From NCBI GenBank assembly GCA_033782935.1, contig JAWQEG010000470.1:1922001-1986000 (forward strand): a DNA stretch of 64,000 nt. Direction: 5' to 3'. Shown here in pieces: positions 22,228 through 35,900 of this stretch. Origin of the DNA: Petrolisthes cinctipes. Lineage: Eukaryota; Arthropoda; Malacostraca; Decapoda; Porcellanidae. Each line of letters opens with the position of its first letter. The first letter of the stretch is position 1. The position numbers and the translations under genes were made by a program. The notes beneath the pieces are model-generated. The model saw only the letters and a program-made list of their open reading frames with translations. It made no database searches and had not been told where the DNA came from.

Positions 22228-25200
22228 GTGTTAGAGTATTTTCAAAATACATGCTCAAAACATACTGAAAATCGATCTTTTAGGTTCACAAAAGTCGATA
22301 TGTGCATGCATCTTCAGTACCCGTTTATATCTCAAATTCAGGCTCAAAACACCGGAAAATTCAATATTTTGGGGTCCCAGAAGCAATCTGTACATGCCTA
22401 CTCCGTGTTAGATTATTTTCAAAATACATGCTCAAAACATACTGAAAATCGATCTTTTAGGTGCACAAAAGTCGATATGTGCATGCATCTTCAGTACCCG
22501 TTTATATCTCAAATTCAGGCTCAAAACACCCGAAAATTCAATATTTTGGGGTCCCAGAAGCAATCTGTAAATGCCTACTCAGTGTTAGAGTATTTTCAAA
22601 ATTCAGGCCCAAAACATGCTGAAAATCGATATTTTTGGTGCCCAAAGTCAATATGTGCATGTATCTTCTGTACCCGTTTATATCTCAAATTCAGGCTCAA
22701 AACACCCGAAAATTCAATATTTTGGGGTCCCAGAAGCAATCTGTACATGCCTACACAGTGCTAGAATATTTTCAAAATATAGGCTAAAAACATGCTAAAA
22801 ATCGACATTTTAGGTGCCAAAAAATCGATATATCAAATTCAGTCCCAAAACACCCGAAAATTCGATATTTAGAGGTCCCAGAAGGTATCTGTACATGCCT
22901 ACTCCTTGTTAGAGTATTTTCAACATACAGGCCAAAAACATACTGAAAATCGATCTTTTAGGTGCCCAAAAGTCGATATGTGCATGCATCTTCTGTACCC
23001 GTTTATATCTCAAATTCTGGCCCTAAACACCCGAAAATTCGATATTTTGGGGTCCCAGAAGCGATCTGTACATGCCTACTCCGTGTTAGAGTATTTTCAA
23101 AATTCAGGCCCAAAACATGCTGAAAATCGATATTTTTGGTGCCCAAAGTCAATATGTGCATGTATCTTCTGTACCCGTTTATATCTCAAATTCAGGCTCA
23201 AAACACCCGAAAATTCAATATTTTGGGGTCCCAGAAGCAATCTGTACATTCCTACTCAGTTCTAGAATATTTTCAAAATATAGGCTAAAAACATGCTAAA
23301 AATCGATACTTTAGGTGCCAAAAAGTCGATATCTCAAATTCAGTCCCAAAACACCCGAAAATTCGATATTTAGGGGTCCCAGAAGCGATCTCTACATGCC
23401 TACTCCGTGTTAGAGTATTTTCAAAATACATGCTCAAAACATACTGAAAATCGATCTTTTAGGTGCACAAAAGTCGATATGTGCATGCATCTTCAGTACC
23501 CGTTTATATCTCAAATTCAGGCTCAAAACACCCAAAAATTCAATATTTTGGGGTCCCAGAAGCAATCTGTAAATGCCTACTCAGTGTTAGAGTATTTTCA
23601 AAATTCAGGCCCAAAACATGCTGAAAATCGATATTTTTGGTGCCCAAAGTCAATATGTGCATGTATCTTCTGTACCCGTTTATATCTCAAATTCAGGCTC
23701 AAAACACCCGAAAATTCAATATTTTGGGGTCCCAGAAGCAATCTGTACATGCCTACTCAGTGCTAGAATATTTTCAAAATATAGGCAAAAAACATGCTAA
23801 AAATCGATCTTTTAGGTGCCAAAAAGTCGATATCTCAAATTCAGTACCAAAACATCCGAAAATTCGATATTTAGAGATCCCAGAAGGTATCTGTACATGC
23901 CTACTCCTTGTTAGAGTATTTTCAACATACAGGCCAAAAACATACTGAAAATCGATCTTTTAGGTTCACAAAAGTCGATATGTGCATGCATCTTCAGTAC
24001 CCGTTTATATCTCAAATTCAGGCTCAAAACACCCGAAAATTCAATATTTTGGGGTCCCAGAAGCAATCTGTACATGCCTACTCCGTGTTAGAGTATTTTC
24101 AAAATACAGGCCCAAAACATGCTGATAATCGATATTTTAGATGCCCAAAAGTCGATATGTGCATGTATCTTCTGTACCCGTTTATATCTCAAATTCTGGC
24201 CCTAAACACCTGAAAATTCGATATTTTGTGGTCCCAGAAGCGATCTGTACATGCCTACTCAGTGTTAGAGTATTTTCAAAATACAGGCCCAAAACATGCT
24301 GAAAATCGATATTTTAGATGACCAAAGTCAATATGTGCATGTATCTTCTGTACCCGTTTATATCTCAAATTCAGGCTCAAAACACCCGAAAATTCAATAT
24401 TTTGGGGTCCCAGAAGCAATCTGTAAATGCCTACTCAGTGTTAGAGTATTTTCAAAATTCAGGCCCAAAACATGCTGAAAATCGATATTTTTGGTGCCCA
24501 AAGTCAATATGTGCATGTATCTTCTGTACCCGTTTATATCTCAAATTCAGGCTCAAAACACCCGAAAATTCAATATTTTGGGGTCCCAGAAGCAATCTGT
24601 ACATGCCTACTCAGTGCTAGAATATTTTCAAAATATAGGCTAAAAACATGCTAAAAATCGATCTTTTAGGTGCCAAAAAGTCGATATCTCAAATTCAGTA
24701 CCAAAACACCCGAAAATTCGATATTTAGAGGTCCCAGAAGGTATCTGTACATGCCTACTCCTTGTTAGAGTATTTTCAACATACAGGCCAAAAACATACT
24801 GAAAATCGATCTTTTAGGTGCCCAAAAGTCGATATGTGCATGCATCTTCTGTACCCGTTTATATCTCAAATTCTGGCCCTAAACACCCGAAAATTCGATA
24901 TTTTGGGGTCCCAGAAGCGATCTGTACATGCCTACTCAGTGTTAGAGTATTTTCAAAATTCAGGCCCAAAACATGCTAAAAATCGATATTTTTGGTGCCC
25001 AAAGTCAATATGTACATGTATCTTCTGTACCCGTTTATATCTCAAATTCAGGCTCAAAACACCCGAAAATTCAATATTTTGGGGTCCAAGAAGCAATCTG
25101 TACATGCCTACTCAGTGCTAGAATATTTTCAAAATATAGGCTAAAAACATGCTAAAAATCGATCTTTTAGGTGCCAAAAAATCGATATCTCAAATTCAGT

Positions 25201-25262
25201 CCCAAAACACCCGAAAATTCGATATTTAGGGGTCCCAGAAGCGATCTGTACATGCCTACTCC
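22228..25262. repeat. Blocks LLLS, LLS, LLS, LLLLS, LLS
   Basis: Blocks start at 22228 (678 bp), 22906, 23407, 23908 (854 bp: L at 23908, 24085, 24262 and 24438, S at 24614) and 24762. The 22228 block holds two consecutive L1b units (22228 and 22405, 177 bp each) and so a 178-codon open frame. The extra L at 24085 carries GATAATCGATATTTTAG joined to an L1a-like second half ending in CTAAACACCTG. Confidence 0.9.
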
Positions 25263-28200
25263 GTGTTAGAGTATTTTCAAAATACATGCTCAAAACATAC
25301 TGAAAATCGATCTTTTAGGTTCACAAAAGTCGATATGTGCATGCATTTTCAGTACCCGTTTATATCTCAAATTCAGGCTCAAAACACCCGAAAATTCAAT
25401 ATTTTGGGGTCCCAGAAGCAATCTGTACATGCCTACTCCGTGTTAGAGTATTTTCAAAATACAGGCCCAAAACATGCTGATAATCGATATTTTAGATGCC
25501 CAAAAGTCGATATGTGCATGTATCTTCTGTACCCGTTTATATCTCAAATTCTGGCCCTAAACACCTGAAAATTCGATATTTTGTGGTCCCAGAAGCGATC
25601 TGTACATGCCTACTCAGTGTTAGAGTATTTTCAAAATACAGGCCCAAAACATGCTGAAAATCGATATTTTAGATGCCCAAAGTCAATATGTGCATGTATC
25701 TTCTGTACCCGTTTATATCTCAAATTCAGGCTCAAAACACCCGAAAATTCAATATTTTGGGGTCCCAGAAGCAATCTGTACATGCCTACACAGTGCTAGA
25801 ATATTTTCAAAATATAGGCTAAAAACATGCTAAAAATCGACATTTTAGGTGCCAAAAAATCGATATATCAAATTCAGTACCAAAACACCCGAAAATTCTA
25901 TATTTAGAGGTCCCAGAAGGTATCTGTACATGCCTACTCCTTGTTAGAGTATTTTCAACATACAGGCCAAAAACATACTGAAAATCGATCTTTTAGGAGC
26001 CCAAAAGTCGATATGTGCATGCATCTTCTGTACCCGTTTATATCTCAAATTCTGGCCCTAAACACCCGAAAATTCGATATTTTGGGGTCCCAGAAGCGAT
26101 CTGTACATGCCTCCTCCGTGTTAGAGTATTTTCAAAATTCAGGCCCAAAACATGCTGAAAATCGATATTTTTGGTGCCCAAAGTCAATATGTGCATGTAT
26201 CTTCTGTACCCGTTTATATATCAAATTCAGGCTCAAAACACCCGAAAATTCAATATTTTGGGGTCCCAGAAGCAATCTGTACATGCCTACTCAGTGCTAG
26301 AATATTTTCAAAATATAGGCTAAAAACATGCTAAAAATCGATCCTTTAGGTGCCAAAAAGTCGATATCTCAAATTCAGTCCCAAAACACCCGTAAATTCG
26401 ATATTTAGGGGTCCCAGAAGCGATCTGTACATGCCTACTCCGTGTTAGAGTATTTTCAAAATACATGCTCAAAACATACTGAAAATCGATCTTTTAGGTG
26501 CACAAAAGTCGATATGTGCATGCATCTTCAGTACCCGTTTATATCTCAAATTCAGGCTCAAAACACCCGAAAATTCAATATTTTGGGGTCCCAGAAGCAA
26601 TCTGTAAATGCCTACTCAGTGTTAGAGTATTTTCAAAATTCAGGCCCAAAACATGCTGAAAATCGATATTTTTGGTGCCCAAAGTCAATATGTGCATGTA
26701 TCTTCTGTACCCGTTTATATCTCAAATTCAGGCTCAAAACACCCGAAAATTCAATATTTTGGGGTCCCAGAAGCAATCTGTACATGCCTACTCAGTGCTA
26801 GAATATTTTCAAAATATAGGCTAAAAACATGCTAAAAATCGATCTTTTAGGTGCCAAAAAGTCGATATCTCAAATTCAGTACCAAAACACCCGAAAATTC
26901 GATATTTAGAGGTCCCAGAAGGTATCTGTACATGCCTACTCCTTGTTAGAGTATTTTCAACATACAGGCCAAAAACATACTGAAAATCGATATTTTAGGT
27001 TCACAAAAGTCGATATGTGCATGCATCTTCAGTACCCGTTTATATCTCAAATTCAGGCTCAAAACACCCGAAAATTCAATATTTTGGGGTCCCAGAAGCA
27101 ATCTGTACATGCCTACTCCGTGTTAGAGTATTTTCAAAATACAGGCCCAAAACATGCTGATAATCGATATTTTAGATGCCCAAAAGTCGATATGTGCATG
27201 TATCTTCTGTACCCGTTTATATCTCAAATTCTGGCCCTAAACACCTGAAAATTCGATATTTTGTGGTCCCAGAAGCGATCTGTACATGCCTACTCAGTGT
27301 TAGAGTATTTTCAAAATACAGGCCCAAAACATGCTGAAAATCGATATTTTAGATGACCAAAGTCAATATGTGCATGTATCTTCTGTACCCGTTTATATCT
27401 CAAATTCAGGCTCAAAACACCCGAAAATTCAATATTTTGGGGTCCCAGAAGCAATCTGTACATGCCTACACAGTGCTAGAATATTTTCAAAATATAGGCT
27501 AAAAACATGCTAAAAATCGACATTTTAGGTGCCAAAAAATCGATATATCAAATTCAGTACCAAAACACCCGAAAATTCGATATTTAGAGGTCCCAGAAGG
27601 TATCTGTACATGCCTACTCCTTGTTAGAGTATTTTCAACATACAGGCCAAAAACATACTGAAAATCGATCTTTTAGGTGCCCAAAAGTCGATATGTGCAT
27701 GCATCTTCTGTACCCGTTTATATCTCAAATTCTGGCCCTAAACACCCGAAAATTCGATATTTTGGGGTCCCAGAAGCGATCTGTACATGCCTACTCCGTG
27801 TTAGAGTATTTTCAAAATTCAGGCCCAAAACATGCTGAAAATCGATATTTTTGGTGCCCAAAGTCAATATGTGCATGTATCTTCTGTACCCGTTTATATA
27901 TCAAATTCAGGCTCAAAACACCCGAAAATTCAATATTTTGGGGTCCCAGAAGCAATCTGTACATGCCTACTCAGTGCTAGAATATTTTCAAAATATAGGC
28001 TAAAAACATGCTAAAAATCGATCCTTTAGGTGCCAAAAAGTCGATATCTCAAATTCAGTCCCAAAACACCCGTAAATTCGATATTTAGGGGTCCCAGAAG
28101 CGATCTGTACATGCCTACTCCGTGTTAGAGTATTTTCAAAATACATGCTCAAAACATACTGAAAATCGATCTTTTAGGTGCACAAAAGTCGATATGTGCA

Positions 28201-28622
28201 TGCATCTTCAGTACCCGTTTATATCTCAAATTCAGGCTCAAAACACCCGAAAATTCAATATTTTGGGGTCCCAGAAGCAATCTGTAAATGCTTACTCAGT
28301 GTTAGAGTATTTTCAAAATTCAGGCCCAAAACATGCTGAAAATCGATATTTTTGGTGCCCAAAGTCAATATGTGCATGTATCTTCTGTACCCGTTTATAT
28401 CTCAAATTCAGGCTCAAAACACCCGAAAATTCAATATTTTGGGGTCCCAGAAGCAATCTGTACATGCCTACACAGTGCTAGAATATTTTCAAAATATAGG
28501 CTAAAAACATGCTAAAAATCGACATTTTAGGTGCCAAAAAATCGATATATCAAATTCAGTCCCAAAACACCCGAAAATTCGATATTTAGAGGTCCCAGAA
28601 GGTATCTGTACATGCCTACTCC
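25263..28622. repeat. Two tandem copies of a 1680-bp HOR
   Basis: Copies are 25263-26942 and 26943-28622, each LLLS (678) + LLS (501) + LLS (501). Shared rare markers at +1680 include CCCGTAAATTCG (26390, 28070), ATCGATCCTTTAGG (26341, 28021) and the TTTTGTGGTCCC L variant. The end of copy 2 differs, with an Sb where copy 1 has an Sa, so exchange continued after duplication. Confidence 0.9.
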
Positions 28623-29949
28623 TTGTTAGAGTATTTTCAACATACAGGCCAAAAACATACTGAAAATCGATCTTTTAGGTGCCCAAAAGTCGATATGTGC
28701 ATGCATCTTCTGTACCCGTTTATATCTCAAATTCTGGCCCTAAACACCCGAAAATTCGATATTTTGGGGTCCCAGAAGCGATCTGTACATGCCTACTCCG
28801 TGTTAGAGTATTTTCAAAATTCAGGCCCAAAACATGCTGAAAATCGATATTTTTGGTGCCCAAAGTCAATATGTGCATGTATCTTCTGTACCCGTTTATA
28901 TATCAAATTCAGGCTCAAAACACCCGAAAATTCAATATTTTGGGGTCCCAGAAGCAATCTGTACATTCCTACTCAGTGCTAGAATATTTTCAAAATATAG
29001 GCTAAAAACATGCTAAAAATCGATCCTTTAGGTGCCAAAAAGTCGATATCTCAAATTCAGTCCCAAAACACCCGAAAATTCGATATTTAGGGGTCCCAGA
29101 AGCGATCTGTACATGCCTACTCCGTGTTAGAGTATTTTCAAAATACATGCTCAAAACATACTGAAAATCGATCTTTTAGGTGCACAAAAGTCGATATGTG
29201 CATGCATCTTCAGTACCCGTTTATATCTCAAATTCAGGCTCAAAACACCCGAAAATTCAATATTTTGGGGTCCCAGAAGCAATCTGTAAATGCCTACTCA
29301 GTGTTAGAGTATTTTCAAAATTCAGGCCCAAAACATGCTGAAAATCGATATTTTTGGTGCCCAAAGTCAATATGTGCATGTATCTTCTGTACCCGTTTAT
29401 ATCTCAAATTCAGGCTCAAAACACCCGAAAATTCAATATTTTGGGGTCCCAGAAGCAATCTGTACATGCCTACTCAGTGCTAGAATATTTTCAAAATATA
29501 GGCTAAAAACATGCTAAAAATCGATCTTTTAGGTGCCAAAAAGTCGATATCTCAAATTCAGTCCCAAAACACCCGAAAATTCGATATTTAGGGGTCCCAG
29601 AAGCGATCTGTACATGCCTACTCCGTGTTAGAGTATTTTCAAAATACATGCTCAAAACATACTGAAAATCGATCTTTTAGGTGCACAAAAGTCAATATGT
29701 GCATGTATCTTCTGTACCCGTTTATATCTCAAATTCAGGCTCAAAACACCCGAAAATTCAATATTTTGGGGTCCCAGAAGCAATCTGTACATGCCTACTC
29801 AGTGCTAGAATATTTTCAAAATATAGGCTAAAAACATGCTAAAAATAGATCTTTTAGGTGCCAAAAAGTCGATATCTCAAATTCAGTCCCAAAACACCCG
29901 AAAATTCGATATTTAGGGGTCCCAGAAGCGATCTGTACATGCCTACTCC
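28623..29949. repeat. Blocks LLS, LLS, LS
   Basis: Blocks start at 28623, 29124 and 29625. The last is a 325-bp dimer whose L begins as L1b (GTGCACAAAAGTC) and continues as L2 (AATATGTGCATGTATC). It is therefore an L1b/L2 fusion that removed one monomer. Confidence 0.9.
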
Positions 29950-32900
29950 GTGTTAGAGTATTTTCAAAATACATGCTCAAAACATATTGAAAATCGATCT
30001 TTTAGGTGCACAAAAGTCGATATGTGCATGCATCTTCAGTACCCGTTTATATCTCAAATTCAGGCTCAAAACACCCGAAAATTCAATATTTTGGGGTCCC
30101 AGAAGCAATCTGTACATGCCTACTCAGTGCTAGAATATTTTCAAAATATAGGCTAAAAACATGATAAAAATCGATCTTTTAGGTGCCAAAAAATCGATAT
30201 CTCAAATTCAGTCCCAAAACACCCGAAAATTCGATATTTAGGGGTCTCAGAAGCGATCTGTACATGCCTACTCCGTGTTAGAGTATTTTCAAAATACATG
30301 CTCAAAACATACTGAAAATCGATTTTTTAGGTTTACAAAAGTCGATATGTGCATGCATCTTCAGTACCCGTTTATATCTCAAATTCAGGCTCAAAACACC
30401 CGAAAATTCAATATTTTGGGGTCCCAGAAGCAATCTGTACATGCCTACTCCGTGTTAGAGTATTTTCAAAATACAGGCCAAAAACATACTGAAAATCGAT
30501 CTTTTAGATGCCCAAAAGTCGATATGTGCATGCATCTTCTGTACCCGTTTATATCTCGAATTCTGGCCCTAAACACCTGAAAATTCGATATTTTGTGGTC
30601 CCAGAAGCAATCTGTACATGCCTACTCAGTGTTAGAGTATTTTCAAAACACAGGCCCAAAACATGCTGAAAATCGATATTTTAGATGCCCAAAGTCAATA
30701 TGTGCATGTATCTTCTGTACCCGTTTATATCTCAAATTCAGGCTCAAAACACCCGAAAATTCAATATTTTGGGGTCCCAGAAGCAATCTGTACATGCCTA
30801 CACAGTGCTAGAATATTTTCAAAATATAGGCTAAAAACATGCTAAAAATCGACATTTTAGGTGCCAAAAAATCGATATCTCAAATTCAGTCCCAAAACAC
30901 CCGAAAATTCGATATTTAGAGGTCCCAGAAGGTATCTGTACATGCCTACTCCTTGTTAGAGTATTTTCAACATACAGGCCAAAAACATACTGAAAATCGA
31001 TCTTTTAGGTGCCCAAAAGTCGATATGTGCATGCATCTTCTGTACCCGTTTATATCTCAAATTCTGGCCCTAAACACCCGAAAATTCGATATTTTGGGGT
31101 CCCAGAAGCGATCTGTACATGCCTACTCCGTGTTAGAGTATTTTCAAAATTCAGGCCCAAAACATGCTGAAAATCGATATTTTTGGTGCCCAAAGTCAAT
31201 ATGTGCATGTATCTTCTGTACCCGTTTATATATCAAATTCAGGCTCAAAACACCCGAAAATTCAATAATTTGGGGTCCCAGAAGCAATCTGTACATGCCT
31301 ACTCAGTGCTAGAATATTTTCAAAATATAGGCTAAAAACATGCTAAAAATCGATCCTTTAGGTGCCAAAAAGTCGATATCTCAAATTCAGTCCCAAAACA
31401 CCCGAAAATTCGATATTTAGGGGTCCCAGAAGCGATCTGTACATGCCTACTCCGTGTTAGAGTATTTTCAAAATACATGCTCAAAACATATTGAAAATCG
31501 ATCTTTTAGGTGCACAAAAGTCGATATGTGCATGCATCTTCAGTACCCGTTTATATCTCAAATTCAGGCTCAAAACACCCGAAAATTCAATATTTTGGGG
31601 TCCCAGAAGCAATCTGTACATGCCTACTCAGTGCTAGAATATTTTCAAAATATAGGCTAAAAACATGATAAAAATCGATCTTTTAGGTGCCAAAAAATCG
31701 ATATCTCAAATTCAGTCCCAAAACACCCGAAAATTCGATATTTAGGGGTCTCAGAAGCGATCTGTACATGCCTACTCCGTGTTAGAGTATTTTCAAAATA
31801 CATGCTCAAAACATACTGAAAATCGATTTTTTAGGTTTACAAAAGTCGATATGTGCATGCATCTTCAGTACCCGTTTATATCTCAAATTCAGGCTCAAAA
31901 CACCCGAAAATTCAATATTTTGGGGTCCCAGAAGCAATCTGTACATGCCTACTCCGTGTTAGAGTATTTTCAAAATACAGGCCAAAAACATACTGAAAAT
32001 CGATCTTTTAGATGCCCAAAAGTCGATATGTGCATGCATCTTCTGTACCCGTTTATATCTCGAATTCTGGCCCTAAACACCTGAAAATTCGATATTTTGT
32101 GGTCCCAGAAGCAATCTGTACATGCCTACTCAGTGTTAGAGTATTTTCAAAACACAGGCCCAAAACATGCTGAAAATCGATATTTTAGATGCCCAAAGTC
32201 AATATGTGCATGTATCTTCTGTACCCGTTTATATCTCAAATTCAGGCTCAAAACACCCGAAAATTCAATATTTTGGGGTCCCAGAAGCAATCTGTACATG
32301 CCTACACAGTGCTAGAATATTTTCAAAATATAGGCTAAAAACATGCTAAAAATCGACATTTTAGGTGCCAAAAAATCGATATCTCAAATTCAGTCCCAAA
32401 ACACCCGAAAATTCGATATTTAGAGGTCCCAGAAGGTATCTGTACATGCCTACTCCTTGTTAGAGTATTTTCAACATACAGGCCAAAAACATACTGAAAA
32501 TCGATCTTTTAGGTGCCCAAAAGTCGATATGTGCATGCATCTTCTGTACCCGTTTATATCTCAAATTCTGGCCCTAAACACCCGAAAATTCGATATTTTG
32601 GGGTCCCAGAAGCGATCTGTACATGCCTACTCCGTGTTAGAGTATTTTCAAAATTCAGGCCCAAAACATGCTGAAAATCGATATTTTTGGTGCCCAAAGT
32701 CAATATGTGCATGTATCTTCTGTACCCGTTTATATATCAAATTCAGGCTCAAAACACCCGAAAATTCAATAATTTGGGGTCCCAGAAGCAATCTGTACAT
32801 GCCTACTCAGTGCTAGAATATTTTCAAAATATAGGCTAAAAACATGCTAAAAATCGATCCTTTAGGTGCCAAAAAGTCGATATCTCAAATTCAGTCCCAA

Positions 32901-32957
32901 AACACCCGAAAATTCGATATTTTGGGGTCCCAGAAGCGATCTGTACATGCCTACTCC
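29950..32957. repeat. Two tandem copies of a 1504-bp HOR
   Basis: Copies are 29950-31453 and 31454-32957, each LS (325) + LLLS (678) + LLS (501). Many private changes recur exactly 1504 bp apart: ACATGATAAAAATC (30170/31674), GGGGTCTCAG (30241/31745), CGATTTTTTAGGTTTAC (~30322/31826), TCGAATTCTGG, and TTCAATAATTTGGGG (31262/32766). I noticed no difference inside the core when reading. The copies diverge outside ~29.85 kb and beyond ~32.92 kb. Confidence 0.93.
32810..32957. repeat. Chimeric S with an L1a tail
   Basis: The unit starts as S (GTGCTAGAAT, 29-bp deletion present, TTCAGTCCC) but ends TTCGATATTTTGGGG and GAAGCGATCTG like L1a, and is followed by an L2a instead of L1. The block 32958-33281 is consequently an L2a-S dimer of 324 bp. 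This is what a crossover between S and L1a inside half B would leave, deleting about one monomer. Confidence 0.88.
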
Positions 32958-35900
32958 GTGTTAGAGTATTTTCAAAATTCAGGCCCAAAACATGCTGAAA
33001 ATCGATATTTTTGGTGCCCAAAGTCAATATGTGCATGTATCTTCTGTACCCGTTTATATCTCAAATTCAAGCTAAAAACACCCGAAAATTCAATATTTTG
33101 GGGTCCCAGAAGCAATCTGTACATGCCTACTCAGTGCTAGAATATTTTCAAAATATAGGCTAAAAACATGCTAAAAATCGATCTTTTAGGTGCCAAAAAG
33201 TCGATATCTCAAATTCAGTCCCAAAACACCCGAAAATTCGATATTTAGGGGTCCCAGAAGCGATCTGTACATGCCGACTCCGTGTTAGAGTATTTTCAAA
33301 ATACATGCTCAAAACATACTGAAAAACGATCTTTTAGGTGCACAAAAGTCAATATGTGCATGTATCTTCTGTACCCGTTTATATCTCAAATTCAGGCTCA
33401 AAACACCCGAAAATTCAATATTTTGGGGTCCCAGAAGCAATCTGTACATGCCTACTCAGTGTTAGAGTATTTTCAAAATACAGGCCCAAAACATGCTAAA
33501 AATCGATATTTTAGATGCCCAAAGTCAATATGTGCATGTATCTTCTGTACCCGTTTATATCTCAAATTCAGGCTCAGAACACCCGAAAATTCAATATTTT
33601 GGGGTCCCAGAAGCAATCTGTACATGCCTACACAGTGCTAGAATATTTTCAAAATATAGGCTAAAAACATGCTAAAAATCGACATTTTAGGTGCCAAAAA
33701 ATCAATATCTCAAATTCAGTCCCAAAACACCCAAAAATTCGATATTTAGAGGTCGCAGAAGGTATCTGTACATGCCTACTCCGTGTTAGAGTATTTTCAA
33801 AATACAGGCCAAAAACATACTGAAAATCGATCTTTTATGTGCCCAAAAGTCGATATGTGCATGCATCTTCTGTACCCGTTTATATCTCAAATTCTGGCCC
33901 TAAACACCTGAAAATTCGATATTTTGTGGTCCCAGAAGCGATCTGTACATGCCTACTCAGTGTTAGAGTATTTTCAAAGTACAGGCCCAAAACATGCTGA
34001 AAATCGATATTTTAGATGCCCAAAGTCAATATGTGCATGTATCTTCTGTACCCGTTTATATCTTAAATTTAGGCTCAAAACACCCGAAAATTCAATATTT
34101 TCGGGTCCCAGAAGCAATCTGTACATGCCTACACAGTGCTAGAATATTTTCAAAATATAGGCTAAAAACATGCTAAAAATCGACATTTTAGGTGCCAAAA
34201 AATCGATATATCAAATTCAGTCCCAAAACACCCGAAAATTCGATATTTAGAGGTCCCAGAAGGTATCTGTACATGCCTACTCCTTGTTAGAGTATTTTCA
34301 ACATACAGGCCAAAAACATACTGAAAATCGATCTTTTAGGTGCCCAAAAGTCGATATGTGCATGCATCTTCTGTACCCGTTTATATCTCAAATTCTGGCC
34401 CTAAACACCCGAAAATTCGATATTTTGGGGTCCCAGAAGCGATCTGTACATGCTTACTCCGTGTTAGAGTATTTTCAAAATTCAGGCCCAAAACATGCTG
34501 AAAATCGATATTTTTGGTGCCCAAAGTCAATATGTGCATGTATCTTCTGTACCCGTTTATATATCAAATTCAGGCTCAAAACACCCGAAAATTCAATATT
34601 TTGGGGTCCCAGAAGCAATCTGTACATGCCTACTCAGTGCTAGAATATTTTCAAAATATAGGCTAAAAACATGCTAAAAATCGATCCTTTAGGTGCCAAA
34701 AAGTCGATATCTCAAATTCAGTCCCAAAACACCCGAAAATTCGATATTTAGGGGTCCCAGAAGCGATCTGTACATGCCTACTCCGTGTTAGAGTATTTTC
34801 AAAATACATGCTCAAAACATATTGAAAATCGATCTTTTAGGTGCACAAAAGTCGATATGTGCATGCATCTTCAGTACCCGTTTATATCTCAAATTCAGGC
34901 TCAAAACACCCGAAAATTCAATATTTTGGGGTCCCAGAAGCAATCTGTACATGCCTACTCAGTGTTAGAGTATTTTCAAAATTCAGGCCCAAAACATGCT
35001 GAAAATCGATATTTTTGGTGCCCAAAGTCAATATGTGCATGTATCTTCTGTACCCGTTTATATCTCAAATTCAGGCTCAAAACACCCGAAAATTCAATAT
35101 TTTGGGGTCCCAGAAGCAATCTGTACATGCCTACTCAGTGCTAGAATATTTTCAAAATATAGGCTAAAAACATGCTAAAAATCGATCTTTTAGGTGCCAA
35201 AAAGTCGATATCTCAAATTCAGTCCCAAAACACCCGAAAATTCGATATTTAGGGGTCCCAGAAGCGATCTGTACATGCCTACTCCGTGTTAGAGTATTTT
35301 CAAAATACATGCTCAAAACATACTGAAAATCGATCTTTTAGGTGCACAAAAGTCAATATGTGCATGTATCTTCTGTACCCGTTTATATCTCAAATTCAGG
35401 CTCAAAACACCCGAAAATTCAATATTTTGGGGTCCCAGAAGCAATCTGTACATGCCTACTCAGTGCTAGAATATTTTCAAAATATAGGCTAAAAACATGC
35501 TAAAAATAGATCTTTTAGGTGCCAAAAAGTCGATATCTCAAATTCAGTCCCAAAACACCCAAAAATTCGATATTTAGAGGTCGCAGAAGGTATCTGTACA
35601 TGCCTACTCCGTGTTAGAGTATTTTCAAAATACAGGCCAAAGACATACTGAAAATCGATCTTTTAGGTGCCCAAAAGTCGATATGAGCGTGCATCTTCTG
35701 TACCCGTTTATATCTCAAATTCTGGCCCAAAACACCCGAAAATTCGATATTTTGTGGTCCCAGAAGCGATCTGTACATGCCTACTCAGTGTTAGAGTATT
35801 TTCAAAATACAGGCCCAAAACATGCTGAAAATCGATATTTTAGATGCCCAAAGTCAATATGTGCATGTATCTTCTGTACCCGTTTATATCTCAAATTCAG

